Shown piece by piece: positions 32,248 to 41,875 of a stretch of 64,000 bases of DNA (positions are counted from its first letter, which is position 1; every line of letters starts with the position of its first letter). A program made the translations under genes and the position numbers. The stretch lies in the NCBI RefSeq assembly GCF_045209745.1, contig NZ_CP109273.1, positions 6,572,001-6,636,000 of the forward strand, written 5' to 3'. Under the pieces are notes generated by a model. That model ran no database searches, was not told the origin of the DNA, and saw only the letters and a program-made list of their open reading frames with translations. Origin of the DNA: Micromonospora sp045209745. GTDB lineage: Bacteria > Actinomycetota > Actinomycetes > Mycobacteriales > Micromonosporaceae.

Positions 32248-33303
32248 ATGGTGACCACCGATCGTTATCTTGCAGTCGCCGGTCCACGCGAGCTTCGCGA
32301 GGGTGCCGTCACCACCACTGGGCCGCGCCCCGGCCACGTCTTGGTGGACATCACCTACACCGGCATCTGCGGCACGGATGTCCACGGCTACACCGATGGC
32401 CACATGCTGCCACCGGCGGTGTTCGGCCACGAATGGACCGGCTCTATCTCAGCCGTGGGTGACGGGGTGCAGGGGCTGCGGGTCGGCCAGCGGGTGGTGG
32501 GCGGCGTGGGGCCGGCGTGCGGCCACTGCCTCCAGTGCGTCGCCGGCCACACCAGCAACTGCGACACGGTTTTCGCCGAGGCCAACGGGGTCGACGCCGA
32601 CGCGCCGGCGTACGGAGCCTTTGCCACCCAGGTACAGGTCTCGGTGCGGCGGGTGATCCCGGTCCCGGAGGGCCTCTCGGATGTGGAGGCAGCGCTCGTG
32701 GAGCCGACCGCGGTCACCTTCCACGCGGTGCGGCGTGTGGCGGCGGAGTACGGCGTGACCACTGTCGTCCAAGGTGCCGGCCCGATCGGTCTGCTGACCG
32801 CCCAGAACGCGCGCAATGCTGGAGCCGGGCCGATGATCATCTCTGAGCCCTCACCGGCCCGGCGTGCGCTGGCCGCCAGGCTCGGCTTCACCCAGGTGGT
32901 CGAGCCCGCGGAGCTCTGGCCCGCGCTGGACGACCTCACGCGAGGCATGGGTGCCGACGTGGTCTATGAGTGCACGGGCGTTCCCTCGCTGTTCCAGCCG
33001 TCGGCGGAACTGGTACGGCGGGGCGGCACGCTCGCGTTGCTCGGCTATCCGTTGGAAAACTCGAGCGTCAGCTACGGCGACTGGCAGAGCCGCGAGCTGA
33101 CGGTGATTGGCTCCCTCGCCTACCACCACGAGGACTTCGTCGGCGCCATGCGTGCCATCGCCGCGGGTCGCGTCGACGTGGCACCACTACACACGGGCAC
33201 CTTCGGTCTGTCGTCGCTGAGGGACGTCCTTGAGGAACTCGACACGGGCAAGAGCGAACACGCCAAGGTGCTGATCGATCCGAAGCAGAAGGGCCAGAAC
33301 TGA
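32248..33303 (+). CDS. Zinc-dependent medium-chain alcohol/polyol dehydrogenase
   Basis: The 351-residue MDR protein is called from ATG 32248, because AGAAGGAG lies five bases before it; an upstream ATG at 32227 is less likely. Catalytic zinc ligands are visible in GICGTDVHGY and FGHEWTG. Structural-zinc-type cysteines are in GPACGHCLQC and SNC. The NAD(P) site is at VVQGAGPIGLLTA, and ALVEPTAVTFHA is also conserved. The pattern is that of threonine/sorbitol-type dehydrogenases. It follows the YgiD-like gene at 72 bases and may share a transcript. Substrate unknown. Confidence 0.9.
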   Translation: MVTTDRYLAVAGPRELREGAVTTTGPRPGHVLVDITYTGICGTDVHGYTDGHMLPPAVFGHEWTGSISAVGDGVQGLRVGQRVVGGVGPACGHCLQCVAGHTSNCDTVFAEANGVDADAPAYGAFATQVQVSVRRVIPVPEGLSDVEAALVEPTAVTFHAVRRVAAEYGVTTVVQGAGPIGLLTAQNARNAGAGPMIISEPSPARRALAARLGFTQVVEPAELWPALDDLTRGMGADVVYECTGVPSLFQPSAELVRRGGTLALLGYPLENSSVSYGDWQSRELTVIGSLAYHHEDFVGAMRAIAAGRVDVAPLHTGTFGLSSLRDVLEELDTGKSEHAKVLIDPKQKGQN

Positions 33304-33329
33304 CCTGGCCGTCTACGACGACGATCCGG

Positions 33330-33677
33330 CTACATCCAGATGTATTCCTCAGCGATGGCGCCGTCGCGCCATTTCGCTACTGTCACCATCCGGCTGCCGT
33401 CTTCGAACTCGCCCACCACGCAGGTCCACTCTCCCGACCCGAAACCGATGGGGTGCGACTTGATCTGGACCGGCCTGCCCCCGGTGCTCTCGGCGAACGC
33501 CTCCATGGCGTCGATGTGCTCCTGGGCGCCGTGAGTCTGCGGTTGCCCTTTCAAGTCCACGAGCACATCATCCGTGTGGTAGCGAGCGAACACTCCGTTC
33601 CAGTCCGCCGGGTTCCACCCCTTGAAGTCGAGTTCGTCCATGCTCTTCAGGTTACGGGTGACCTGGTCGTCGCTCAT
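33330..33677 (-). CDS. SnoaL/NTF2-like small protein
   Basis: A protein of about 115 residues with the SnoaL-like (NTF2 fold) pattern: FKGWNPADWNGVFARYHTDD, QEHIDAMEAF and WTCVVGEFEDGS. I start it at ATG 33677 because AAAGGG lies nine bases upstream of it; an in-frame ATG at 33695 overlaps that site. Members act as polyketide cyclases, isomerases or small-ligand binders, and many have no known activity. It is convergent with the alcohol dehydrogenase gene, 26 bases apart. Confidence 0.8.
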   Translation of the reverse strand: MSDDQVTRNLKSMDELDFKGWNPADWNGVFARYHTDDVLVDLKGQPQTHGAQEHIDAMEAFAESTGGRPVQIKSHPIGFGSGEWTCVVGEFEDGSRMVTVAKWRDGAIAEEYIWM

Positions 33678-34188
33678 GACACGATTCCCTTTCAAGGCCC
33701 ATCGGCGGTACGTCCCAGAGCAAGCCTATGGAAACTTACGAGAGCTGTTCAGGCGAATCGTGAGGGAGCATGGAACAAGTTGGTGTTTCCAGCCTGACCC
33801 GCGACGCCACGGTTCTTCAGCTCGGCGAGCACGCTCAGCCAGCCAGAACCGCACAGGTCGCGGGTCGCTCCACTGACGACACCCGGTAACGCGGGCTCAC
33901 CAACCGTCCGCTGCCCATAGGTGGGCAGCGGATCAGCAGGTTGGGCAGGCGAGCTCGCGTCTGACACGCCATCTGAAGCTGGTATTCCCTCCGCACGTGC
34001 GCGATCACCGCTCCGCGGATTGCTGGTAGCCGCTGATCTCGATGTCTGCCGCCGGGTCACCTGGTCCGGTGAGTGCGCTCGGCACCTACCGGCGGCACGC
34101 ACTTACGGCCGCCTGCTGGGACGGGTTAGACCAGGGTGACCGCTTGCCGCAGCGGGTTTCGAGCAGGCCCTGAAGGGGGTTGAGCACC
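33678..34188. other. Gene-poor stretch between SnoaL-like gene and hydrogenase operon
   Basis: No intact gene is recognised over about 510 bases. Base composition is lower in GC near 33710-33790, and a short transposase-like fragment lies at 33803-33841. The last 150 bases should carry the hydrogenase operon promoter, but no clear motif was identified. Confidence 0.45.
33803..33841 (-). pseudogene. Possible IS256-family transposase remnant
   Basis: Read on the minus strand, this segment encodes WLSVLAELKNRGV, close to the conserved stretch before the DG motif of IS256/mutator transposases. The flanking frame does not continue the family, so at most a short relic remains. Confidence 0.35.
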
Positions 34189-35598
34189 GTGCCGACCGAT
34201 CGCCCCAGTTCCCGGATCGACCGCGCCGAGGCGGTCGCGGACGCGATCCTGTACGAGGGCTATCTGCTCTATCCCTATCGGCGCTCATCGGGCAAGAACC
34301 GGGTCCGCTGGCAGTTCGGGGTCCTGGTGCCCCCGATCTGGGCGGCGGCGCACGGCCTGGTCGACAGCGGCGTGGCCGGCTCCGCGGAGTCGCCGTGGCA
34401 GCAGACCGAGTGCCTGCTGGAAGCGCCAGACCTGGCAACCGTCCGGATCCGGCTGCGGTTCCTGCACCTGCAACGCAAGCTGACCGAGCAGCGGACGGCC
34501 GGCGGGTACCGGCCGGTCGACCGGATCGAGGTCGGTGGCCGCACGGAGCTCAGCTTCGACGAGGCGGTGCCGCGGGAGTTCGACATCGAGGCGTCGGTGG
34601 GTGACCTGCGGCGGGGCCGCCGGCTGGACGTCCGGGTGCCGGGTGGGGAGGACGTCGAGCCGCTGGTCGACGACCGGGGCGAGCCGGTCGGGCGGGTGGT
34701 GCGCCGGCGCTGGCCGTTGTGCGCGTCGGTCACCGTCTCCGCCGCCCCGGCCGAAGCGCCGTTCCCCCTGCTGCGGCTCGCGATCCGCGTCGAGAACACG
34801 GACGGGACCATCCCGCCGGACAGCCCACGGGACGAGATGTTGCGCCACTGCCTGCTGGCGGCCCACACGCTGGCCACGGTCAGCCGGGGGCGGTTCCTGT
34901 CCCTGCTCGACCCGCCAGAGTGGGCCCAGTGCGCAGCCCGGGAGTGCCGCAACGTGCACACGTTCCCGGTGCTCGCCGGCGAAACTGGCAGCGCCGACGT
35001 GCTGCTCTCGTCGCCCATCATCCTCTACGACCACCCGCAGATCGCGCCGGAGAGCCCGGGTGACCTGCACGACGCGGCCGAGATCGACGAGATCCTCTCG
35101 TTGCGGACGCTCACGCTCTCCGACGCCGAGAAGCGCGAGGCGCGGGCCACCGATCCCCGGGCCGCCGCGATCGTCGACCGGGTCGAGGCCATGCCGCCTG
35201 CGGTGTTCGAACGGTTGCACGGCGCCATCCGGGCCCTGGCGCCCGTACGCCGGGGTGGCGATGCCGCCCCCGACCCGGAACAGCCGTGGTGGGAGCCCGG
35301 CGCCGATGACGGGATCGCACCGAAGACCGAGACGGTGCTGGTCGCGGGCGCTCTGCTGGCGCGGGGCAGCCGGGTCCGGTTACGGCCCCGCCGGCGGGGC
35401 ACGGACGCCCACGACATGTTCCTGGAGGGTCGTACCGCCCGTGTGGAGCAGGTGCTGCTCGACGTGGACGGGTCACGATTCCTGGCCGTGACGGTGGACG
35501 ACGACCCGGGCGCGGAGCTGCACCAGTGGTACGGGCGCCTGCGCCACTTCCGTCCCGAGGAGGTCGAACCGTTGACCGGAGAGGTGGCGACCCCGTGA
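34189..35598 (+). CDS. Conserved protein of the group 1h hydrogenase locus, unknown function
   Basis: A 469-residue protein with no domain I can name. I choose GTG 34189 because AAGGGGG lies nine bases upstream; the in-frame TTG at 34180 abuts that site. Visible features are YLLYPYRRSSGKNRVRWQFG near the N-terminus, an acidic central region, VRIENTDG-like text (VENTDGTIPPDSP) and a Cys pair in CAARECRN. The C-terminal part alternates Arg-rich loops with short strands. It overlaps the hydrogenase protease gene by GTGA, so it is co-translated with maturation genes. Soluble cytoplasmic protein is likely. The link to hydrogenase is from context only. Confidence 0.8.
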   Translation: MPTDRPSSRIDRAEAVADAILYEGYLLYPYRRSSGKNRVRWQFGVLVPPIWAAAHGLVDSGVAGSAESPWQQTECLLEAPDLATVRIRLRFLHLQRKLTEQRTAGGYRPVDRIEVGGRTELSFDEAVPREFDIEASVGDLRRGRRLDVRVPGGEDVEPLVDDRGEPVGRVVRRRWPLCASVTVSAAPAEAPFPLLRLAIRVENTDGTIPPDSPRDEMLRHCLLAAHTLATVSRGRFLSLLDPPEWAQCAARECRNVHTFPVLAGETGSADVLLSSPIILYDHPQIAPESPGDLHDAAEIDEILSLRTLTLSDAEKREARATDPRAAAIVDRVEAMPPAVFERLHGAIRALAPVRRGGDAAPDPEQPWWEPGADDGIAPKTETVLVAGALLARGSRVRLRPRRRGTDAHDMFLEGRTARVEQVLLDVDGSRFLAVTVDDDPGAELHQWYGRLRHFRPEEVEPLTGEVATP

Positions 35599-36191
35599 GC
35601 GGCGCCGTGAGCAGCCCCGGCGGCGGGCGGATCCTGGTCGCCGGCATCGGCAACATCTTCCTCGGCGACGACGCGTTCGGCGTCGAGGTCGTCCGGCGGC
35701 TGAGGGACGCGGTCCTCCCACCAGGGGTGGATGTGTCCGATTACGGCATCCGGGGGATGCACCTGGCCTACGATTTGCTGGACGGCCGCCACGACGTGCT
35801 GGTCCTGGTGGACGCGTTGCCGATGAACGAACCGCCCGGGACGTTGGCCGTACTCCAGGTGGACCTCGACGATCCGGGCTGGACGCTACGGCCGGCCGAC
35901 GTGCTGGACGCGCCCGCCGCCGACGCGCACGGCATGGATCCCGAGTCGGTGCTGCGCCTGCTGCGCGGCCTGGGCGGGAGCGTCGACCGGGTCCTCGTGG
36001 TGGGTTGCCGTCCCGCGGTCCTCGACGAGCGCATGGAGCTGTCGGCTCCGGTGGCTGCCGCAGTCGACGAGGCGGTCCGGACGGTGACGGGCATTTTACG
36101 GGAGGAAGCCGCGCGGCTGGGGCGCGGCGAGGGGCCTGCACCAGGCACGCCCGCAGACGGCAGCGAACGGGGGGTGAGCACGCATGCATGA
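35595..36191 (+). CDS. Hydrogenase maturation endopeptidase (HycI/HupD family)
   Basis: The 198-residue protein starts at GTG 35595, overlapping the upstream stop. Family motifs are clear: ILVAGIGNIFLGDDAFGVEV, with Ni-binding Glu/Asp candidates, then DYGIRGMHLAYDLL and DVLVLVDALP, and an HGMDPESVL histidine. It should cleave the C-terminal extension of the large subunit after nickel insertion. The substrate is encoded about 2 kb downstream and does keep such an extension after its last cysteine motif. The Arg/Gly-rich tail after aa 165 is longer than in the family core. Confidence 0.92.
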   Translation: MSGAVSSPGGGRILVAGIGNIFLGDDAFGVEVVRRLRDAVLPPGVDVSDYGIRGMHLAYDLLDGRHDVLVLVDALPMNEPPGTLAVLQVDLDDPGWTLRPADVLDAPAADAHGMDPESVLRLLRGLGGSVDRVLVVGCRPAVLDERMELSAPVAAAVDEAVRTVTGILREEAARLGRGEGPAPGTPADGSERGVSTHA

Positions 36192-36540
36192 AACGGGTCT
36201 GTCAGAGGCGATCGTGGCGGCGGCGGTACGGCGGGCCGCCGGCCGCCGGGTCACCGGGCTGCGGGTGCGCATCGGTGGCCATCCGGTCGACCGCGACGTC
36301 GTCACGCAGGGCATACAGCTGGCCGCGGCCGGCACGGTCGCCGCGGACACCGCCGTCGACCTGGTGCTCGAACCGATGACGGTGGCCTGCAACGGCTGCG
36401 GCCGCAGCGGGCCGGTCGACGACCACCTCGCGATGGTGTCCTGCCCCCAGTGCGGGGGCGTCGACATCGACGTCACCGGCAGCGACGACGTCGTACTGGA
36501 ATCGATCACGGTGGACAGCGCCGGACGGGGGGCGGTCTGA
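36184..36540 (+). CDS. hypA: Hydrogenase nickel incorporation protein HypA
   Basis: A 118-residue HypA starting MHETGLSEAI; His2 is the nickel ligand of the family. The zinc site is formed by CNGCG and CPQCGG. It overlaps the protease gene by eight bases and the hemerythrin gene by one (TGATG). HypA normally works with the GTPase HypB, for which no gene is seen in this window. Confidence 0.95.
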   Translation: MHETGLSEAIVAAAVRRAAGRRVTGLRVRIGGHPVDRDVVTQGIQLAAAGTVAADTAVDLVLEPMTVACNGCGRSGPVDDHLAMVSCPQCGGVDIDVTGSDDVVLESITVDSAGRGAV

Positions 36541-37075
36541 TGGACGCCACGGAGTTGCTCCGGCACGACCACCGCGTGGTGGAACAGCTGTTTCGGGACT
36601 ATCGGGCAGCGGAATCGGACGCGCAGCGCCGCGGCGTCGTGGAGATCCTCATTCGCGAGCTGTCGAAGCACGCCGCACTGGAGGAAGTTCTCTTCTACCC
36701 GTTCGCCGCGAAGGTCCTGGCTGACGGCCAGGTCGACCGGCACCTCTCCGGGCACCGGCCGATCAAGGAGTTGCTCCTTGAGCTGGACCGCAGCCGGACC
36801 GGTGATCACGCGCAGGACGAGCTGATGGAGCGGCTGGCGTCCGCCGTCGCCCGGCATGTGCAGGACGACGAGAACGAGCTCATGCCGCAGCTGAGCGCCC
36901 GGGCCGACGAGCAGGCCCTCCGCGAGCTGGGCCAGGAGATTGACCACGGCAAGCAGCGGGCCCCGACGCGCCCGCACCCGCACGCGCCGGACAAGCCGCC
37001 GGCGCTGGCCCTCGCGGTGCCGGTGGCGGCCATCTACGACCGGCTGCGGGATCGGATGCAAGGGAGGCCACCCAC

Positions 37076-37079
<4 letters not shown>
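36540..37079 (+). CDS. Hemerythrin HHE-domain protein
   Basis: A 179-residue protein with a hemerythrin-like four-helix domain in the first 130 residues. The iron-ligand pattern is visible as LLRHDHRVVEQLF, SKHAALEEVLFYP, SGHRPIKELLLE and ARHVQDDENELMPQL. The tail is Pro/His-rich, then hydrophobic. It overlaps hypA and the small-subunit gene. It may sense or bind O2 or act as a redox buffer near the hydrogenase; this role is inferred from position. Confidence 0.9.
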
Positions 37080-38196
<1,117 letters not shown>

Positions 38197-38200
<4 letters not shown>

Positions 38201-39996
38201 CCGCGACGAGTCCGAAGCCGGCCGTTGGCCAGGAATCCAGCGAGCTGGTGGAGATGGCGTGGGATCCGATCACCCGGATCATCGGCAACCTCGGCGTCTA
38301 CACCAAGATCGACTTCACGAATCGGGTGGTCGCCGAATGCCACACCACGTCGTCGCTGTTCCGCGGCTACTCGGTGTTCATGAAGGGGAAGGACCCGCGG
38401 GACGCCGGCTTCATCACCAGCCGGATCTGCGGCATCTGCGGCGACAACCACACGACCTGCTCCGTGTACGCGCAGAACATGGCGTACGGCATCAAGACCC
38501 CGCCTCTGGCCGAGTGGATCATCAACCTCGGCGAAGCCGCCGAGTACATGTTCGACCACACCCTCTTCCAGGACAACCTGGTCTTCGTCGACTTCTGCGA
38601 GGCGATGGTCAAGCAGACCAACCCGAGTGTGCTCGCCCTGGCGGAGAAGACCGCCGCGCCCGGCCGGGACATCCACGGTTACCGGACGATCGCCGACATC
38701 ATGCGGGCCTACAACCCGTTCGAGGGCGAGGTCTACAAGGAGGCGCTGAAGGTCAGCCGGACGACCCGGGAGATGTTCTGCCTCATGGAGGGCCGGCACG
38801 TCCACCCGTCGACGGTCTACCCCGGCGGCGTCGGCACCATGCCGCAGCCGTCGCTGTTCACCGACTACCTGAGCCGGCTGATCAGCATCCTGGACTTCGT
38901 GAAGAAGGCCGTCGCCCTGAACGACGACATCTTCGACTTCTGGTACGAGGCGCTGCCCGGCTACGAGGAGGTCGGCCGGCGCCGGGTCCTGCTCGGCTGC
39001 TGGGGCGCATTCCAGAACCCCGATGTTGTCGACTACCGGTACGAGACCATGACGAACTGGGGACGGGCGATGCACGTCTCGCCCGGCATCGTCGTCGACG
39101 GCAAGCTGCTCACCACGGACCTGGTCGACATCAACCTCGGCATCCGCATCCTGCTCGGCAGCTCCTACTACAAGGACTGGGTGGGCGAGGAGGAACCTTT
39201 CGTCAAATACGACCCGCTCGGCAATCCGGTCGACATCCGCCACCCGTGGAACCAGACCACCCTCCCGGATCCCGGCAAGCGCGACTTCGGCGACAAGTAC
39301 AGCTGGGTGATGAGCCCCCGCTGGTTCGACAAGAACACCGGGGACCATCTCGCGCTGGACACCGGTGGCGGCTGCTTCGCCCGGCTGTACACCACGGCGC
39401 TGGCGAAGATGGTCGACACCCCGTATGTCAAGTCGACCGGGCAGAGCGTGCTGATCTCGCTCCCGAAGAGCCAGACCCTGCCCGAGATGACGCTGGAGTG
39501 GAAGATTCCGAAGTGGTCGAACGCCCTGGAGCGGGACCGCTCGCGGGCCTACTTCATCGCGTACGCGGCGGCCATGTCGCTGTACTTCCTGGAGCGGGCG
39601 ATGGAGCGGATGCGCGCCGGGGACATGCGGGTCTTCACCGAGTTCGACGTGCCGGACGAGGCCATCGGGTGCGGCTTCCACGAGGCCGTACGCGGCACCC
39701 TGTCGCACCACCTCGTGATCAGGGACCGCAAGATCGCCAACTACCACCCGTATCCGCCTACGCCGTGGAACGGCAGTCCCCGCGACAGCTACGGCACTCC
39801 AGGGCCGTACGAGGACGCGATCCAGAACATGCCGATCTTCGAGGAGAACGGCCCGGACAAATTCAAGGGCGTCGACATCATGCGGGCGGTGCGCAGCTTC
39901 GATCCCTGCCTGCCCTGCGGCGTGCACATGTACGTGGGCGGCGGCCGCACCCTCAAGAAGATCCACTCGCCGATGTTCGGCGCGTCGCATGGGTGA
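38197..39996 (+). CDS. hhyL: [NiFe] hydrogenase large subunit, group 1h
   Basis: A 599-residue large subunit; GTG 38197 is chosen because GGAAAGGA lies just upstream and it overlaps the small-subunit stop. Nickel-iron ligands are in the L1 motif RICGICGDNH and in the L2 motif DPCLPCGVHM. After the L2 histidine 22 residues remain (ending GASHG); this is the extension that the maturation protease encoded upstream would remove. It holds the NiFe(CN)2CO centre and oxidises H2, at atmospheric concentrations in characterised group 1h enzymes. Its stop overlaps the NifU-like gene by eight bases. Confidence 0.96.
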
Positions 39997-40588
39997 GCAG
40001 CCGGACCTCCCGCGGCTCGACGATGCCGCCGTCGAGCCGCGGCTGGCCCGCCTGGACGCCGTGCTCGCCCAGCTCGAGCAGACCCCGGGCCGCACCGCCG
40101 AGCTGGCGCTGGAGGCCGTCGAGGTGCTGACCGAGGTGTACGGCGAGGCGCTGGCCCGGGTCACCGACCTCGCCGCCGGCAGCCCCCGCGCGCTCGACCG
40201 GCTCACCGACGACGAGCTGCTGCGGCACCTGCTGCTGTTGCACCGTGTCCATCCGGATCCGCTGGACCGGCGGGTGGCGCGGGCGGTCGACGACCTCCGG
40301 CCGCAGCTGCACGCGCAGGGTGCCGAGATCGCGCTGATCGGTGTTCAGGACGAGGTGGCGCGGATCAGCCTGTCCGCCAGGTCGTGCGGCGGTGGCGGCG
40401 CGGCCCTGGGGGATCTGGTGCGGGAGCAGGTGCTGACGTTCGCGCCGGAGCTGTCCGCCGTCGACGTGGTGGCGCCCGCGCCGGCTCCGGCACTGATCCC
40501 GGTCACCGCTCTGTGGCAGCGGCCGGACCGGCCCGAGGCGGCGACGACGCGCGCCGCCGGGCCGCTGGCGTTGGGTGGCGCGACATGA
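39989..40588 (+). CDS. NifU C-terminal-domain-like protein of the hydrogenase operon
   Basis: A 199-residue protein. The N-terminal helical part (aa 1-85) is Leu-rich; residues of about 95-165 resemble the NifU/Nfu C-terminal domain (LRPQLHAQGAEIALIGV). At the expected CxxC cluster motif the sequence reads SCGGGGAALG, so only one Cys remains. It may assist iron-sulfur assembly or serve as a structural partner of the hydrogenase. It starts inside the large-subunit gene and its stop overlaps the next gene. Confidence 0.75.
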   Translation: MGEQPDLPRLDDAAVEPRLARLDAVLAQLEQTPGRTAELALEAVEVLTEVYGEALARVTDLAAGSPRALDRLTDDELLRHLLLLHRVHPDPLDRRVARAVDDLRPQLHAQGAEIALIGVQDEVARISLSARSCGGGGAALGDLVREQVLTFAPELSAVDVVAPAPAPALIPVTALWQRPDRPEAATTRAAGPLALGGAT

Positions 40589-41220
40589 CCACGGGCGCGC
40601 TGCAGCGGGCGATCCGCCGCGCCGGGCAGCGCGCGGCCACGGTCGACCGCTGCGGCATGTGCGCCGGGCCGGTCGGCCCCGAACACCGGCACGTGTGGGA
40701 CGAGCAGGACGGGGAGCTGATGTGCGCCTGCACCCCGTGCTCCCTGCTGTTCGAACGCGAGGCGGCCGGCGGCGGCCGGTACCAGCTCCTCCCCACCCAG
40801 GGCAGGCGGTTGACCGGGCTGTCCGCCGACGAGCTCGGCGTGCCGGTCGGCCTGGTGTTCTTCGTGAAGCAGCCGGACGGCCGGGTGCTCGGGCACTACC
40901 CGAGCCCCCTCGGCACGACCGAGTCGGAGATCCATGCCGGCGCCTGGCGGGCCATCGAGGCACGCTCACCCGCGCTGGCCGAGCTGACGCCACGGTTGGA
41001 GGCGTTCCTGGTGTGGACCGGCACGCCGCACGGCGGCGGCCAACAGCGGCACGGCGGCGACCAACAGTGGGTGGTGCCGCTCGACGACTGCTTCCGGCTC
41101 GTGGCGCTCATCCGGCAGCACTGGACGGGCATGTCCGGGGGAAGCGCGGTGTGGCGGGAGATCGCGAAGTTCTTCGACGATCTCGGCCGACGGCATGGTC
41201 GGCCGTCCGGTAACGACTGA
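40585..41220 (+). CDS. DUF5947-like hydrogenase-associated protein with Cys motifs
   Basis: A 211-residue protein with a four-cysteine metal site near the N-terminus (RCGMCAG and CACTPC, about 20 residues apart), probably zinc. The rest is soluble and mixed alpha/beta, with VFFVKQPDGRVLGHYPSP and a C-terminal WREIAKFFDDLG. I recall this family as a fixed neighbour of group 1h hydrogenases. It overlaps the NifU-like gene (ATGA). Function unknown. Confidence 0.75.
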   Translation: MTTGALQRAIRRAGQRAATVDRCGMCAGPVGPEHRHVWDEQDGELMCACTPCSLLFEREAAGGGRYQLLPTQGRRLTGLSADELGVPVGLVFFVKQPDGRVLGHYPSPLGTTESEIHAGAWRAIEARSPALAELTPRLEAFLVWTGTPHGGGQQRHGGDQQWVVPLDDCFRLVALIRQHWTGMSGGSAVWREIAKFFDDLGRRHGRPSGND

Positions 41221-41234
41221 TGGAGGGAACGGTG

Positions 41235-41438
41235 ATGGGCGAGATCCGAGTGGGCGATCCCGATGTCGAACTCGACGCGCCGGCGCACACCAAGGGCGTC
41301 GAGGAGGGCAACTCGCGGAGAAGGAGGCAGTCGGGCCATCACGATGACGGGACGGTGGATGCCCGCCGCTCGACCGGCATCCGGCCCAAGAAGCACGGCC
41401 CGATCCTGCCGATCATGCCGAACCTGCCGCCGGGTTGA
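41235..41438 (+). CDS. Small conserved-looking protein (67 aa) of the hydrogenase operon
   Basis: Starts at ATG 41235, seven bases after GGAGGG; an in-frame ATG at 41220 overlaps the previous stop and is the alternative. The sequence runs from MGEIRVGDPDVELDAP through a basic His/Arg-rich middle to a Pro-rich end, KHGPILPIMPNLPPG. No cysteines, no membrane segment, probably disordered. The dense operon position and strong ribosome site argue that it is translated. Confidence 0.65.
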   Translation: MGEIRVGDPDVELDAPAHTKGVEEGNSRRRRQSGHHDDGTVDARRSTGIRPKKHGPILPIMPNLPPG

Positions 41439-41465
41439 GCCGGCGTGGTCCGAAGGAGGTGAGCT

Positions 41466-41567
41466 GTGCGAAAGCTGTTGGCGTTGGTGGCCGGCGTCGC
41501 CGTGGTGGGACTGTTCTGGAAGGAACTTCCCGCGCTACGGCGCTACATGAAGATCGAGAGAATGTGA
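41466..41567 (+). CDS. 33-aa single-helix membrane protein (DUF6893-like)
   Basis: Starts GTG 41466 immediately after a very strong ribosome site (AAGGAGGTGA). The product is a basic start, one hydrophobic helix (LLALVAGVAVVGLFW) and a charged tail (KELPALRRYMKIERM). It resembles the short DUF6893 proteins. A membrane anchor or accessory for the hydrogenase is plausible because the structural subunits have no Tat signal or membrane helix. Confidence 0.75.
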   Translation: MRKLLALVAGVAVVGLFWKELPALRRYMKIERM

Positions 41568-41589
41568 CCGGGGAAGGACGAACGAGCCG

Positions 41590-41862
41590 ATGTGCCTAGG
41601 AATCCCCGGCGAGATCGTCGAAATCAAGGCCGGCCGCGACGACCTCGCCATCGTGGACGTCGTCGGCGTCCGGCGGGCGATCAGCATCGGCCTGCTCGGT
41701 CAGGATCAGGTAGGCATCGGAGACTGGGTGCTCGTCCATGTCGGGTTCGCCATGTCGAAGATCGACGAGACCGAGGCGGCCGCCACGTTGGCGATGCTGG
41801 CCGGCCTCGGGCAGGCGTACACCGACGAGCTGCAGGCGCTCGCCGAATCCGACATCACCTAG
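41590..41862 (+). CDS. hypC: Hydrogenase assembly chaperone HypC
   Basis: A 90-residue HypC/HupF with the essential N-terminal MCLGIPGEIVEI; Cys2 carries the Fe(CN)2CO unit or contacts the large subunit. GDWVLVHVGFAMSKID is the other family hallmark. It acts with HypD, encoded 13 bases downstream. Confidence 0.96.
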   Translation: MCLGIPGEIVEIKAGRDDLAIVDVVGVRRAISIGLLGQDQVGIGDWVLVHVGFAMSKIDETEAAATLAMLAGLGQAYTDELQALAESDIT

Positions 41863-41875
41863 GAGCGGTGGTTCC

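Noticed and set aside
31294..33303. YgiD-like dioxygenase and alcohol dehydrogenase as tailoring genes of the NRPS cluster
   Set aside because: They are separated by about 210 bases from the tightly overlapping NRPS operon and no aromatic precursor is predicted. Co-regulation cannot be shown from sequence.
33749..34102. Minus-strand 117-codon frame as a real gene
   Set aside because: Only a 13-residue stretch resembles a transposase; the rest has no recognisable pattern and no ribosome site, so it is treated as a remnant at most.
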